Counted from the first letter of the stretch, positions 1-9,346 are shown. The stretch is DNA of 64,000 nucleotides from Paenibacillus sp. FSL K6-1330 (GCF_037976825.1 NZ_CP150269.1:1159501-1223500), one strand, 5' to 3'. Translations and numbers: made by a program. Notes: generated by a model from the sequence alone, not told the origin.

Positions 1-1088
1 TACATAATCCGTTAGGTGTAGAAGAATTGAGACGCGAGATGGGGAAACTTCAAAATGGTCAAGAGTTGCTTCTAACGGAATGTATGAATCATCCAAGCTG
101 TTCGCCTCTACACTCTAAAGGAGAAACATATATTGGCGAATTTGTTTTTCCACTATTAAATATCAAGAGCGTGCCTCAATCATCTCCTGAGCGCGGCCTA
201 TTAGACGATCCGAATTATGTACCGGTTGCATCCAGAGGCGTTCTACCGGGTGAAGACTGGCTCTATATAAAATTATATGGAACTTCTGAGCGAGAGGTTG
301 AATTGCTGGGCTTGCATTTGGCAGATTTATGGAGACAACCTGAATTTAATAATTGGAGCAGAAGGTTCTACTTCGTACGCTACAAAGATCAGGAAAGCCA
401 CATAAGATTAAGGTTTAATGGAGATCCGAAAGAGCTCTGGTCTACGGGGATCGGCCAAATTAGTCAATGGATGCAGAGAATGCGTAATTCAGGTCTCGCG
501 GTTTCCATGACGATAGACACCTATGTTCCCGAATTCGAGAGATATGGTGGAACAGGGTTGATCGAGATGGCAGAAGATATATTTGCTACAGATAGTAAGC
601 TTGTAAGTCTTTATCTTGGGGAGGCTCGGCGTAAACGATTAAACCTTGCTTCAGAAGTAATAGCAGTAGTCAATATACTAGATATTCTAGCTAGTTTTGG
701 ACTTACTTTAGAAGGGCAAAAGAAATGGCTGGAGGAAAGAGTTGACGGGAAGGAACATATGAAAGCATACAGAGAGATGAAAAAGACATTAATTGAAGCC
801 GCAGATTCTAAGCCTTCATGGCTCTACCAGGCTGACGCTTCAAATGTCATGATTGCAGCAATTGATGAGAGGCGATCCTTGATTAGAACGTACTCCGAAT
901 CCATAGAGACTGCCAAACAACGGGGGTTAACGAATCATCCGCACGATATTTTAGCCAGTTTGGTGCATATGCATTTAAACCGTTTGCTCGGTGTTGACAG
1001 GGAGCTTGAGATTAAATGTATGGCCTTAGCCAAATATACCGCATCTCATTTTTATTATGCGAAAGGAGCTCTACATGTTATCTCCTGA
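1..1088 (+). CDS. lanB: Lantibiotic dehydratase LanB, C-terminal part (5' end outside window)
   Basis: The reading frame is open to the first base, so this is the distal part (about 361 residues) of a larger protein. It reads as the elimination (SpaB_C, thiopeptide-type biosynthesis) domain: a WLYIKLYG strand, then FYFVRYKDQESHIRLRF, and near the end SLVHMHLNRLLG with the conserved His and Asn/Arg. In class I lantibiotic synthesis LanB glutamylates Ser/Thr of the precursor and this domain eliminates glutamate to give dehydro-residues. The stop overlaps the start of the next gene, so the two are translationally coupled. The glutamylation domain, the precursor gene and any LanC would have to lie upstream. 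Family assignment is firm; the substrate is unknown. Confidence 0.88.
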   Translation, partial: HNPLGVEELRREMGKLQNGQELLLTECMNHPSCSPLHSKGETYIGEFVFPLLNIKSVPQSSPERGLLDDPNYVPVASRGVLPGEDWLYIKLYGTSEREVELLGLHLADLWRQPEFNNWSRRFYFVRYKDQESHIRLRFNGDPKELWSTGIGQISQWMQRMRNSGLAVSMTIDTYVPEFERYGGTGLIEMAEDIFATDSKLVSLYLGEARRKRLNLASEVIAVVNILDILASFGLTLEGQKKWLEERVDGKEHMKAYREMKKTLIEAADSKPSWLYQADASNVMIAAIDERRSLIRTYSESIETAKQRGLTNHPHDILASLVHMHLNRLLGVDRELEIKCMALAKYTASHFYYAKGALHVIS

Positions 1089-2973
1089 TACAAATATGAA
1101 GGACGAGTATGTGTCGTTTTCCTCCAAAAATATATTTCGGACATTTCTCTTTTGGCCCCGCATATTCAAGCTTCTGTGGGAAACACATGCCGGTTATTTA
1201 ATCGGCATCTTAATTTCAAACCTGTTTAAAGGGATTTTACCTGCGATTGCCTTGCTTGCAACAAGAGAATTGATAAATAGCGTAGTAGCAAGTGTGCCTC
1301 AAGGAGAGTTCAGGCCCATTCTTCTAGCCTTTGGCTTTTTAATGTTGCTGAACATTCTATCAGACTTCGTTGGTATCGTTGACGGGTATTTCCGGAAAAT
1401 GTTTCAAAGCCTTCTATCCAATCGGGTCAATTTAAAATTAATCGAGAAGGCTCATCAGATGACGCTCCAGTCTTTTGAAGACGCCGATGTGCAGAACAAG
1501 CTGCAGCGTGCGCAAGGAGAAGCCAACTACAGGCCCTTTGAAATATTTGTCCAAATGCTCGGAATCATTAGCGGTGTAGTAACATTAGTTTCGGCTTCCG
1601 CCATTCTTATCGCTTGGAAGTGGTGGGTTATTTTCGTGATTATCCTTATCCCTTGTCTGTCGTTTTATTCTTTCCTGAAGATCGGCCAGAGAGAATTCTA
1701 CACCTACTATCAGAGAGCTGGAAAGCAGCGCGAATCCTGGTATCTGTCATTTCTGGTTACTCGAGACAACAGCTTTAAAGAAATCAAAATATTCCAACTG
1801 GGGAATTATCTGCGGGAAAGGTATTTATCGATACTCAATGGCTTCCATCTTGAGGACAAGAAACTGGCTTCACGCAGGTCGTATACCTCACTAATCTTTC
1901 AGGTGATCAATCAGATCGCCTGCGGATTCATTATTTTCCTGGCTGTCCGGAGCGCGTATATCGGCCAAATCATGTTGGGGAATTTAATCAGCTTCATTCA
2001 GGCTATCAATCTTACCCAATCGACGTCGCAAAATATCGTTCAGGGAATTTTGAGCCTATGCCAAAATAACTTATATGTAAAGCAGCTCTTTGATTTCTTG
2101 GATATGCCCGAGGAAGAAGAGGTGCAAGAAATTGAGCAAAGGATATCCCAAATTCACAGCATTGAATTTCGCAACGTATCCTTCAAATACCCAAATACCA
2201 ATAAAAATGCAATTTCCAATATTAGTTTTATGCTAAATAGCAATGAGAAATTAGCCATTGTAGGCAAGAACGGTTCTGGCAAATCTACAATTGTTAAGCT
2301 GATCACACAATTATATTCCAATTTTGAAGGTGACATTCTGATTAATGGTCAATCGATACGTGATTTGAATAAAGAGAGCTTCCGTGAAAAAATGGGGGTG
2401 GTGTTTCAGGACTTCGTCCAATATGAAATGACGGTCAAGGATAATGTCGGGTTTGGGGATGTGAATCAGAAGGAGAATGAACAGTTAGTATGGAAAGCCA
2501 TTGAACAATCCGGTATTACGAAATTAATCAACACGCTGCCCAACAAATTAAATACGATGCTTGGAAAATGGTTTGATGATGGCCAGCAGCTATCGGGTGG
2601 ACAATGGCAGCGCGTTGCGATCGCCAGAGCCTTTATGAGGAATGCAGATGTTTATATTTTGGACGAACCAAGCTCATATCTGGACCCTCATTCAGAGAAA
2701 GAAGTTTTTAACAAGTTTGAGCAGCTGACACATCAAAAAATCGGGGTTTTTATCTCTCATAGATTATCTTCTGCCAAAAAAGCTGATAACATTATATTGT
2801 TGGAAGAGGGCCGAATTATTGAGGCCGGCAACCACGATAGCTTGATGAGATTAAATGGAATGTATTCGGAAATGTTTGAAATTCAAGCTTCCTCCTATCT
2901 CTCATCAAATGATGAAGAGACTTTGGAAGAGAATGCGTTTATATCTTCTTTTGTTAGCACTTCGGCCGAATAA
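1075..2973 (+). CDS. lanT: Lantibiotic ABC exporter LanT (fused membrane and ATPase domains)
   Basis: A 632-residue exporter with a six-helix membrane domain (about residues 20-330) followed by an ATPase. Walker A GKNGSGKST is near residue 397, signature LSGGQ near 504, Walker B VYILDEPSS near 526 and the H-loop SHR near 561. There is no N-terminal C39 peptidase, as usual for class I LanT, so leader removal needs a separate protease. The ATG at 1075 is chosen because AAAGGAG (1062-1068) precedes it; an ATG 18 bases earlier has no good ribosome site. It overlaps lanB by 14 bases. It probably exports the modified precursor. LanC, which often follows LanT, is not present downstream. Confidence 0.9.
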   Translation: MLSPDTNMKDEYVSFSSKNIFRTFLFWPRIFKLLWETHAGYLIGILISNLFKGILPAIALLATRELINSVVASVPQGEFRPILLAFGFLMLLNILSDFVGIVDGYFRKMFQSLLSNRVNLKLIEKAHQMTLQSFEDADVQNKLQRAQGEANYRPFEIFVQMLGIISGVVTLVSASAILIAWKWWVIFVIILIPCLSFYSFLKIGQREFYTYYQRAGKQRESWYLSFLVTRDNSFKEIKIFQLGNYLRERYLSILNGFHLEDKKLASRRSYTSLIFQVINQIACGFIIFLAVRSAYIGQIMLGNLISFIQAINLTQSTSQNIVQGILSLCQNNLYVKQLFDFLDMPEEEEVQEIEQRISQIHSIEFRNVSFKYPNTNKNAISNISFMLNSNEKLAIVGKNGSGKSTIVKLITQLYSNFEGDILINGQSIRDLNKESFREKMGVVFQDFVQYEMTVKDNVGFGDVNQKENEQLVWKAIEQSGITKLINTLPNKLNTMLGKWFDDGQQLSGGQWQRVAIARAFMRNADVYILDEPSSYLDPHSEKEVFNKFEQLTHQKIGVFISHRLSSAKKADNIILLEEGRIIEAGNHDSLMRLNGMYSEMFEIQASSYLSSNDEETLEENAFISSFVSTSAE

Positions 2974-3000
2974 TATATGGTACAGCCAAAGTACAGGCAA

Positions 3001-3073
3001 GCCCATTCTGGATTCTGTTGTAAGGGGTGGTCGGTGAATTCCTCCCTTTATTAACAAGAATCCAGAAATGGGC
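3001..3073 (+). terminator. Large two-level stem-loop after lanT
   Basis: GCCCATTCTGGATTCT pairs with AGAATCCAGAAATGGGC with one bulge, and an inner AAGGGG/CCTCCCTT pairing lies in the loop. The 3' side is AT-rich but has no clean T-run, so it may be a weak terminator or processing site that sets biosynthesis apart from the regulator/immunity genes. Confidence 0.6.
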
Positions 3074-3147
3074 TTATTATATTGTCTCTCTGTTATATAA
3101 TACAGTTAACAGTTTGTAGAATTATGAAAGTAATGGGGAAAAATGCT

Positions 3148-3864
3148 ATGGATAATATTTCTGTACTGCTTGTGGATGATGAACAAGGGTTATGCGATAT
3201 GTTGACTACCGTGTTGAAGAAGGAAGGCTTACGGCATATTCGAAGTGTGGGTACAGGGCAGGAAGCGGTGCGAATATTAACGGAGTTTAATCCGGACGTG
3301 ATCATACTGGATGTCATGCTCCCGGATGAAGACGGCTTTGAGGTGTGCCGAAAAATTCGCAAAATGACCGAAACGCCGATTCTTTTTCTTACCGCCCGGG
3401 ACTCTGACTTGGACAAGCTCATGGGGTTTGGGATTGGGGGGGACGATTATATTACGAAACCATTCAATCCATTGGAAGTTGTTGCCCGCATTAAAGCTCG
3501 CGTGAAATATAAAGTACAGCGGGAAAAATTGGTCCTGTCACGGTTATCCGAACTGGATTTTGGTTACTTTCGGGTAGACCTCGCAGCGGGGGAGTTGATC
3601 GTAAATGGAAACCACGTGGAGTGCCCGGCACGCGAATGGGAGCTGCTTGTGTTCCTATGCCGAAATCCAAATCGTATATTTAGTACGCGCCAATTATACG
3701 AATCAGTTTGGAACGAGCCCTACCTTGGGGATGAGAAGACGGTTGTAATCCATATCTTCAGGCTGCGAAAAAGGATGGAGCCCGACCCTAGAAATCCCCG
3801 GTTTCTTGTTAATGTAAGAGGACTTGGCTACAAAATGTTGGCTCCAAGGAAGGAGCAACTATGA
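3148..3864 (+). CDS. lanR: OmpR-family response regulator of the lantibiotic locus (LanR)
   Basis: Receiver domain (VLLVDDEQG; phospho-acceptor Asp near residue 55 in ILDVMLPDEDGF; Lys of the ITKPF motif) followed by a winged-helix DNA-binding domain ending in VRGLGYKM. About 238 residues, normal for the family. Several in-frame ATGs exist; 3148 gives the usual MDNISVLLVDDE start with GGGG ten bases upstream, while 3133 and 3124 are possible. It overlaps the kinase gene by ATGA. By position it should control the lan immunity genes and perhaps biosynthesis, but no matching operator was identified. Confidence 0.85.
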   Translation: MDNISVLLVDDEQGLCDMLTTVLKKEGLRHIRSVGTGQEAVRILTEFNPDVIILDVMLPDEDGFEVCRKIRKMTETPILFLTARDSDLDKLMGFGIGGDDYITKPFNPLEVVARIKARVKYKVQREKLVLSRLSELDFGYFRVDLAAGELIVNGNHVECPAREWELLVFLCRNPNRIFSTRQLYESVWNEPYLGDEKTVVIHIFRLRKRMEPDPRNPRFLVNVRGLGYKMLAPRKEQL

Positions 3865-4940
3865 ACCCAATGGTCAAAATGGCTTTTCGCTTTATGAAGC
3901 TAACCATCCTTTGGTTGATGACTTTTATCTTCATATTTATTATATGCGCAGTTATATTTATATATCTTCAGGAGTGGTTGAAGTCCTGGGACACGATTTC
4001 CATGAAGAGTTTTTTAGCTGTTACAGGATTCCTACTAACGGTCATTTTTATTATTGCTTACGGCTGGTGCGTGGGCAAACCACTCACTTATTTAATCCGT
4101 TGGATCAACCGATTATCCGAGGGGAATTATAGCCAGCCGCGGGAGCATTTCCGTCAGCCAAACGAAGTCTCCGACGCCTCATTACACCATAACCACTATC
4201 GTTATCCGTATGTCTTATATAAAGAATTATTTGATCAAATGACTCAATTATCGAATCAACTGCTGCAAAGCGAGAACGATCGATTACATATGGAAGTCAA
4301 GAAGCAGGAATGGATTGCGGCAATTGGCCACGATCTCAAAACGCCATTGTCCTATATTGAAGGTTATGCTCATATGCTCGCGGCTACCGATTATCATTGG
4401 ACCGATGAAGAGAAACAAGATTTTAGCAGGCAGATCAGCAGCAAGACAGCGGAGTTGAAGCATCTCATCCATGACTTAAATCATACGGGCCGGTGGTCAG
4501 TCGAACAGTTCCCGATGAATAGAAAATGTGATGATGTAGTGAATTTTCTGCGCGATATGATAATAGATATCGCCAACCACCCGTTAGCCGAGCAAACCTC
4601 CTTTATGTTTAATACGGAAGAGATCGGGTTCATGATGGAGTTTGACAGCAGTCTGTTGGGCCGAGCCCTTCAAAATGTAATCATGAACGCGGTTATCCAT
4701 AATCCGCCCGGCACCAAGGTTCAATGCGATATCTCTGTAAAGGAGAACCATTGTTACATTGTGATAGAGGATGATGGAAACGGGATCGAGGATACGATAT
4801 TAAGACAGGTTTTAGATCAATCGGGTAAAGGAATAGCTATAGCCAATGCCTTTGTTGAAGCTCATTCTGGCAGCATGAGCATTCTACCGGCGGATAGTAA
4901 GGGTACCCGGGTTGAATTTGTATTGCCGATCAGCCCCTAA
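3861..4940 (+). CDS. lanK: Sensor histidine kinase of the lantibiotic locus (LanK), short extracytoplasmic loop
   Basis: 359 residues. Two N-terminal membrane helices (about residues 13-35 and 49-70) are separated by only some 13 residues, then a linker, the H-box AAIGHDLKTPLSYIEGY (His near 157), an N-box near residue 271 (NAVIHNPPGT) and G-boxes. NisK and SpaK have a large outer domain that binds the lantibiotic; this one cannot, and resembles intramembrane-sensing kinases that work with an ABC transporter. SD AAGGAGC precedes the ATG, which overlaps the regulator stop. Likely input: the neighbouring LanFEG transporter or the peptide in the membrane (inference). Confidence 0.85.
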   Translation: MNPMVKMAFRFMKLTILWLMTFIFIFIICAVIFIYLQEWLKSWDTISMKSFLAVTGFLLTVIFIIAYGWCVGKPLTYLIRWINRLSEGNYSQPREHFRQPNEVSDASLHHNHYRYPYVLYKELFDQMTQLSNQLLQSENDRLHMEVKKQEWIAAIGHDLKTPLSYIEGYAHMLAATDYHWTDEEKQDFSRQISSKTAELKHLIHDLNHTGRWSVEQFPMNRKCDDVVNFLRDMIIDIANHPLAEQTSFMFNTEEIGFMMEFDSSLLGRALQNVIMNAVIHNPPGTKVQCDISVKENHCYIVIEDDGNGIEDTILRQVLDQSGKGIAIANAFVEAHSGSMSILPADSKGTRVEFVLPISP

Positions 4941-5031
4941 ATTATCCTGTCGTTCATTTCATGTTTACCTCCTGTTTATTTCCCATTGCTAAACTTTAAA
5001 TGTTAGTTAAGCCATGCAGGAGGAATAAGAG

Positions 5032-5952
5032 ATGAACGAATATGCGATCGATACACATCAACTGACCCGAAGATTCGGGCAGCGGGAAACAGTAAAGCAG
5101 ATTAATTTGAAGGTTCCCAAGCGGGAGGTCTATGGATTTTTGGGGCCAAATGGAGCGGGTAAGACAACAACGATTCGGATGCTCCTAGGACTCATCCGCT
5201 CGTCATCCGGGGAGATTCGCATACTTGGCAAAGATCTGAAGAAGAACCGAATGGACATTCTGAAAGATGTGGGTTCTCTCGTAGAATCTCCTTCGTACTA
5301 TGCTCATCTTTCAGGATACAATAATTTGAAAATCATGGCGCTAATCCACGGCATACAAGATTCCAGGATTCTGGAGGTTCTGGAATGGGTGAGACTTAAT
5401 CATGCAGCTCATCAGTCGGTCAGGAGTTATTCACTTGGCATGAAGCAGCGGCTCGGGATAGCGATGGCGCTCATTACGAACCCCAAATTATTGATTCTGG
5501 ATGAGCCGACGAATGGACTTGATCCATCAGGAATTCAGGAAATTCGAGAGTTGATTACCAGACTTCCTCGTGATTTTGATATAACGGTTTTGCTCTCAAG
5601 CCATTTATTGAGCGAAATTGAGCAGGTTGCAACCTGGGTGGGAATTATTAACCAGGGGGAAATGATTTTTCAAGGACCGCTTCAGGAATTAACCGACCGA
5701 AGTAAGCCTTATGTATGGATTGAGATGGATCGGCCTGTGGAAGCAGCAGCTGCTCTGAACGATCATGGATGGGATGCGGAACATGAAATAACAACGGGTC
5801 AGATCAAAACTTCCATGATCACCAGGCCGCAATCGGCGGAAATGATTCGCTTTCTTGTGAATCGGCAATATGATGTATACCGAGTAACAGAGAAGAAGAA
5901 GACCCTGGAGGAAATCTTTCTGGAATTGACCGGTCAGGAGAACAGCTTATGA
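5032..5952 (+). CDS. lanF: Lantibiotic immunity ABC transporter ATPase LanF
   Basis: 306 residues: Walker A GPNGAGKTT (about residue 40), signature YSLGMKQRLG, Walker B LLILDEPTNGLDPSG, and an H-loop SSHLLSE. In the Q-loop position a glutamate is seen (VGSLVESPSYY), the E-loop variant described for LanF-type immunity ATPases. SD AGGAGGAATAAGAG precedes the ATG. It overlaps the next permease gene by ATGA. It should energise expulsion of the lantibiotic from the membrane, giving producer self-protection. BcrA/CprA-type bacitracin or peptide resistance ATPases are the closest alternative. Confidence 0.87.
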   Translation: MNEYAIDTHQLTRRFGQRETVKQINLKVPKREVYGFLGPNGAGKTTTIRMLLGLIRSSSGEIRILGKDLKKNRMDILKDVGSLVESPSYYAHLSGYNNLKIMALIHGIQDSRILEVLEWVRLNHAAHQSVRSYSLGMKQRLGIAMALITNPKLLILDEPTNGLDPSGIQEIRELITRLPRDFDITVLLSSHLLSEIEQVATWVGIINQGEMIFQGPLQELTDRSKPYVWIEMDRPVEAAAALNDHGWDAEHEITTGQIKTSMITRPQSAEMIRFLVNRQYDVYRVTEKKKTLEEIFLELTGQENSL

Positions 5953-6656
5953 TACTGGAACTGATGCGTGCAGAGGGATTAAAGCTGAAGCGATTATGCC
6001 GGTGGATGCCTCTCATACAAGGCATCATTTTAATCAGCATGACGGCTCTTGAGTGGTATCTTTATTTTCGCCAAGGCCCCGGGGGGATCTATGCTGGCTT
6101 TGCCGTAATGTATATGTTTTTATCTTTCATTTTTTTATTGGGAATTACACTCCTAGCCAGTATCATGGCAGGTACCGAGCACGAAACCAAGGCATGGAAG
6201 CAGCTTCTCGCGATGCCTGTTCCCAAAGGCTCCGTATTCCTGGCGAAATTGGCTTGGATATTTATTTTGCAGTTATGTACCGTAATCATTACTATTGCTG
6301 GCATGTGCATGATCTGGGTCCTATACTCGGATGAACCGATACCATGGGGAATTATGATATTGCAGCCTCTATTCGCATGTTTGGCAACACTGCCGATGAT
6401 GGCCATTCAGCTCTGGTTGTCCACGGTATTTTCCAACCAGGCATTACCGCTGGCTATAGGGATATTTGGATCTATCTCCAGCCTGTTTTTAGCTCGAAGC
6501 CATTCTTTTGTGATTCAGATCCTTCCCTGGTCGTATCCGTCGTTATCGAGTCCGCTTGTCCCCGGTCATATGCAGTGGATTGGCATCTCACTCGGAATAG
6601 GGGCAATGCTGTCGGTTCTGGGAGCTCTCCTGTTTGCCAGGCGAGAATTTGAATAG
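5949..6656 (+). CDS. lanE: Lantibiotic immunity ABC permease LanE
   Basis: 235 residues with about six predicted membrane helices and the N-terminal MILELMRAEGLKLKR signature of SpaE/MutE/EpiE-type permeases. It starts inside the lanF stop (ATGA) and is followed 14 bases later by the second permease. Low sequence conservation in this family limits the call to LanE/MutE-type permease. Confidence 0.82.
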   Translation: MILELMRAEGLKLKRLCRWMPLIQGIILISMTALEWYLYFRQGPGGIYAGFAVMYMFLSFIFLLGITLLASIMAGTEHETKAWKQLLAMPVPKGSVFLAKLAWIFILQLCTVIITIAGMCMIWVLYSDEPIPWGIMILQPLFACLATLPMMAIQLWLSTVFSNQALPLAIGIFGSISSLFLARSHSFVIQILPWSYPSLSSPLVPGHMQWIGISLGIGAMLSVLGALLFARREFE

Positions 6657-6670
6657 GAGGTTGCCGGATC

Positions 6671-7405
6671 ATGAGAATGCTGTTACGTGCTGAAGGAATG
6701 AAACTTCAATGGAAAATTATATTTTTACTCATCGTATTGGATACGCTGATCAACTCAGCGATGGGGGCGATGCAGCTTCAGAGTTTAAGGGACTTTTTTC
6801 CGCCTAGCTGGTCTACGCTTTATATACACAGCGTCAATCTTCATTCTATGTTTTTCTATCCTCTGTATAGCGGGATTATAGCATCTTTATTGTGTTTATA
6901 TGAGCATAAAGATGGGGGCTGGAAGATCACGATGAGTTTGCCGGTCCCCCGGTACAAGGTCTTTTACGCGAAATATATTTTGTTGGTCGGGATTCTGGCG
7001 TTGGTACAGATCGTATTTTTGCTTGGTTACCTTGGAACGGGTTATCTTGTCAAGGCTCCTGAAAGGATTCCGTGGGAAACATTACTGTATTCAGTCATAG
7101 GGGGATGGATAGGAGTTTTACCACTCGCTGCTTTACAACTTATGGTTTCGATAAGAGTTCGTAATTTCGGAGCCTCGCTGGCCATGTCCATAGGTTATGT
7201 GGTACCGAATATCGTGCTGACAGGTTTTCATTCTGCGATCGGGGCCTGGCTTCCGTTTACCATTCCCTACTATGTTATGATGCCACAGGCAGCGCTCTAC
7301 GCGCCGCGAGTCGAACCTTATAGCTTGTGGTCAATTGTGATATTTACGGGAATGGTGTATTTGTTGATGGGGCAGAGGTTCGTTGAAAAAAGAGATTGGT
7401 TGTAG
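6671..7405 (+). CDS. lanG: Lantibiotic immunity ABC permease LanG
   Basis: 244 residues, six predicted membrane helices, starting MRMLLRAEGMKLQWK, a paralogue of the preceding permease. AGGAGG lies ten bases before the ATG. LanE and LanG form the heterodimeric membrane part of LanFEG. It is the last gene of the operon and is followed by a terminator. The whole R-K-F-E-G unit could also act as a stand-alone resistance module. Confidence 0.82.
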   Translation: MRMLLRAEGMKLQWKIIFLLIVLDTLINSAMGAMQLQSLRDFFPPSWSTLYIHSVNLHSMFFYPLYSGIIASLLCLYEHKDGGWKITMSLPVPRYKVFYAKYILLVGILALVQIVFLLGYLGTGYLVKAPERIPWETLLYSVIGGWIGVLPLAALQLMVSIRVRNFGASLAMSIGYVVPNIVLTGFHSAIGAWLPFTIPYYVMMPQAALYAPRVEPYSLWSIVIFTGMVYLLMGQRFVEKRDWL

Positions 7406-7440
7406 CCCGATCGCTAAACAGGTGGTCAATAGGTTTTCTT

Positions 7441-7469
7441 ACCCTGGTGTACTAACACCAGGGTTTGTT
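7441..7469 (+). terminator. Terminator of the lan operon
   Basis: Perfect stem CCCTGGTGT/ACACCAGGG with a four-base loop followed by TTTGTT, 36 bases after the lanG stop. Confidence 0.8.
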
Positions 7470-7574
7470 ATATCATGGGCCAGGGCGTAGCTAGGCTAAT
7501 TTCTGAAAAGAGAAACGTCCATCCTATGGAGCTTCAACGGTACGTCGATCGGTGGAAGTCAAAGTGTTTATTAT

Positions 7575-7592
7575 TGTGCAAACGTTTGTTCA
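7575..7592 (+). promoter_or_regulatory. LacI/CcpA-type operator, distal copy
   Basis: TGTGCAAACGTTTGTTCA has the central CG and flanks of LacI-family operators (cre-like). The GTGCAAACGTTT core is repeated at 7747-7765 and, inverted and slightly changed, at 7878-7893, as expected for looping or cooperative binding upstream of mdxE. A maltose regulator (MalR/MdxR type) or CcpA could bind. Confidence 0.65.
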
Positions 7593-7746
7593 ACATTCGA
7601 GCATTTTGCAGTCGTTCTTGTCCGATTTAGAGGGGAGAATGACTGAATTGCACAGCATATGCACAACTATTTTTACGATAACTTACGAAATAGAGTGAAT
7701 AGTGAAGGTAATAAGAGATTATATGCTTAAAACGGGTAAAAATGAT

Positions 7747-7788
7747 CTGTGCAAACGTTTTTACATTCGATATTAAATGTTGTATGAT
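7747..7788 (+). promoter_or_regulatory. mdxE promoter overlapped by an operator
   Basis: TTTACA (7760-7765), a 17-base spacer and TATGAT (7783-7788) form a good SigA promoter. The operator CTGTGCAAACGTTTTTAC covers the -35 box, so bound repressor would block polymerase. Confidence 0.72.
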
Positions 7789-7800
7789 GTTTTCAGTGAA

Positions 7801-7815
7801 TGAAGCGCTTTCTCA
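7801..7815 (+). promoter_or_regulatory. cre-like site downstream of the mdxE promoter
   Basis: TGAAGCGCTTTCTCA fits the CcpA catabolite-repression consensus and sits just after the expected transcription start, where it could act as a roadblock. Confidence 0.6.
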
Positions 7816-7877
7816 ATGGGATTTTTCCTAAGTATCTCGTCAGATGCTACATAGAAAAAGAGACGCTGAAAATTTCT

Positions 7878-7893
7878 GAAATCGTTTGCGCAG
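7878..7893 (-). promoter_or_regulatory. Third LacI-type operator in the mdxE leader
   Basis: GAAATCGTTTGCGCAG is the reverse complement of CTGCGCAAACGATTTC, matching the core of the two upstream operators, 46 bases before the mdxE start. Confidence 0.55.
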
Positions 7894-7938
7894 ATTTCCA
7901 ACATTTTCTGATCATTTATTGAGAGGGGTAATCATGGA

Positions 7939-9249
7939 ATGAAGATGAAGAAACTACTTACGCTAGCTGCAACCTTCACGTTGGCGTTCTCCATTACAGC
8001 GTGCGGAGGAAATTCACCTGCTCCTGCTGCTGAGGCACCTGCTGAGAATCCACCGGCACAGGAGACGCCGGCCGAAAATACAGAAGCACCGGAACTTAAG
8101 CCAGAGGAAGGCGCTAAATTGATCGTATGGGAAAGTAGAGACGAAAGAGCCTACACGGATGCGGTTGCTAAAGAATTTACCGAAAAATACGGTGTTGAAG
8201 TAACCATCGAAGAATTGTCTCCAACCGACCAAGTGACCAAGCTTCAACAAGACGGACCATCCGGATTGGGTGCTGACGTTGTATTGTTCCCTCACGATAA
8301 CCTGGGTAAAGCCGTAGCTACAAACCTGGTTCTGCCAAATGATTACTTCGAAGAAAAAACGAAGAGCAGCAACACGGAAGCCGCTATCCAAGGCGTAAGT
8401 TATGACGGCGTTCTGTATGGATACCCGCGCGCTGCTGAAACATACCTGATGTACTACAACAAAGACTTGGTAAAAGAAGTTCCAACAACGATGGAAGAAG
8501 TTATTGAGTTCAGCAAAACCTTCACAGACAAATCCAAGAACAAGTATGGATTCATGTTCGAAACAGGTAACCTGTACTTCGCCTATCCATTCCTTGCTTC
8601 CAATGGCGGCTACATCTTCGGTAACGGCGGCGCAGATGTCAACGATATCGGCCTCAACAATGAAGGCGCAGTCAAGAGTATGGAAGTTTACGCAAGCCTG
8701 AAAGAAATCCTTCCGGTTAAATCCGGCGACATTACGCCTGATATTAAACGCGGACTGTTCACATCCGGCGATCTGGCTATGGACATTAACGGACCTTGGG
8801 AGCTTGGCGGATACAAAGAAGCGCTCGGCGACAAGCTTGGCGTTGCTCCAATCCCAACCATCGGCGGCCAGCCTGCTGTATCGTTCTCCGGTATCAAAGC
8901 TTGGTACGTAAGCTCGTTCACGAAATACCCGCAAGCCGCTCGCTTGTTCGCGGACTTTGCAACAAGCAAAGAAGCTCAATTGAAACTGAGCGCATTGGTT
9001 GGATCGGTTCCGACAAACAATGAAGCTCAAGAAGACGATCAAATCAAGAATGACGAGTATGTATCCGCATTCACAGAGCAATTCAAATCTTCCCAACCGA
9101 TGCCATCCGTTCCTGAAATGGCTAACGTATGGTCTCCTGTAGGTGCTGCATTGGCTGAGATCTGGGATAACAACAAAGACGTAAAAGAAACGCTTGATAA
9201 AGCTGTAAATCAAGTGAAAGATCTCAACAGTGGTGGAGCTAGCGAGTAA
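7939..9249 (+). CDS. mdxE: Maltodextrin/maltose ABC transporter substrate-binding lipoprotein
   Basis: 436 residues. Lipoprotein signal peptide with SITAC lipobox (Cys22), then an Ala/Pro/Glu-rich linker and a solute-binding fold of the MalE/MdxE type (IVWESRDERAYTDAVAKEF, GADVVLFPHDNLG, GPWELGGYKEALGDKLGVAPIP). It binds linear or cyclic maltodextrins outside the membrane and delivers them to MdxFG. GAGAGGGG lies ten bases before the ATG. Gene order E-F-G, the operators upstream and the nearby CGTase support an alpha-glucan role. No ATPase gene is present; a shared MsmX-type ATPase elsewhere is likely (inference). Confidence 0.9.
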   Translation: MKMKKLLTLAATFTLAFSITACGGNSPAPAAEAPAENPPAQETPAENTEAPELKPEEGAKLIVWESRDERAYTDAVAKEFTEKYGVEVTIEELSPTDQVTKLQQDGPSGLGADVVLFPHDNLGKAVATNLVLPNDYFEEKTKSSNTEAAIQGVSYDGVLYGYPRAAETYLMYYNKDLVKEVPTTMEEVIEFSKTFTDKSKNKYGFMFETGNLYFAYPFLASNGGYIFGNGGADVNDIGLNNEGAVKSMEVYASLKEILPVKSGDITPDIKRGLFTSGDLAMDINGPWELGGYKEALGDKLGVAPIPTIGGQPAVSFSGIKAWYVSSFTKYPQAARLFADFATSKEAQLKLSALVGSVPTNNEAQEDDQIKNDEYVSAFTEQFKSSQPMPSVPEMANVWSPVGAALAEIWDNNKDVKETLDKAVNQVKDLNSGGASE

Positions 9250-9346
9250 TTACGTTCTTATATAATACGAGAAAGATGAAGAAGTTCACCCGCCGAACAA
9301 CCGGCGGGTGATTCCTCGATTATATGGAGAGGAGAATGGAGGGAGC

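Noticed and set aside
8014..9213. 399-codon minus-strand frame opposite mdxE
   Set aside because: Clear shadow of a well-supported lipoprotein gene; composition is that of an antisense frame.
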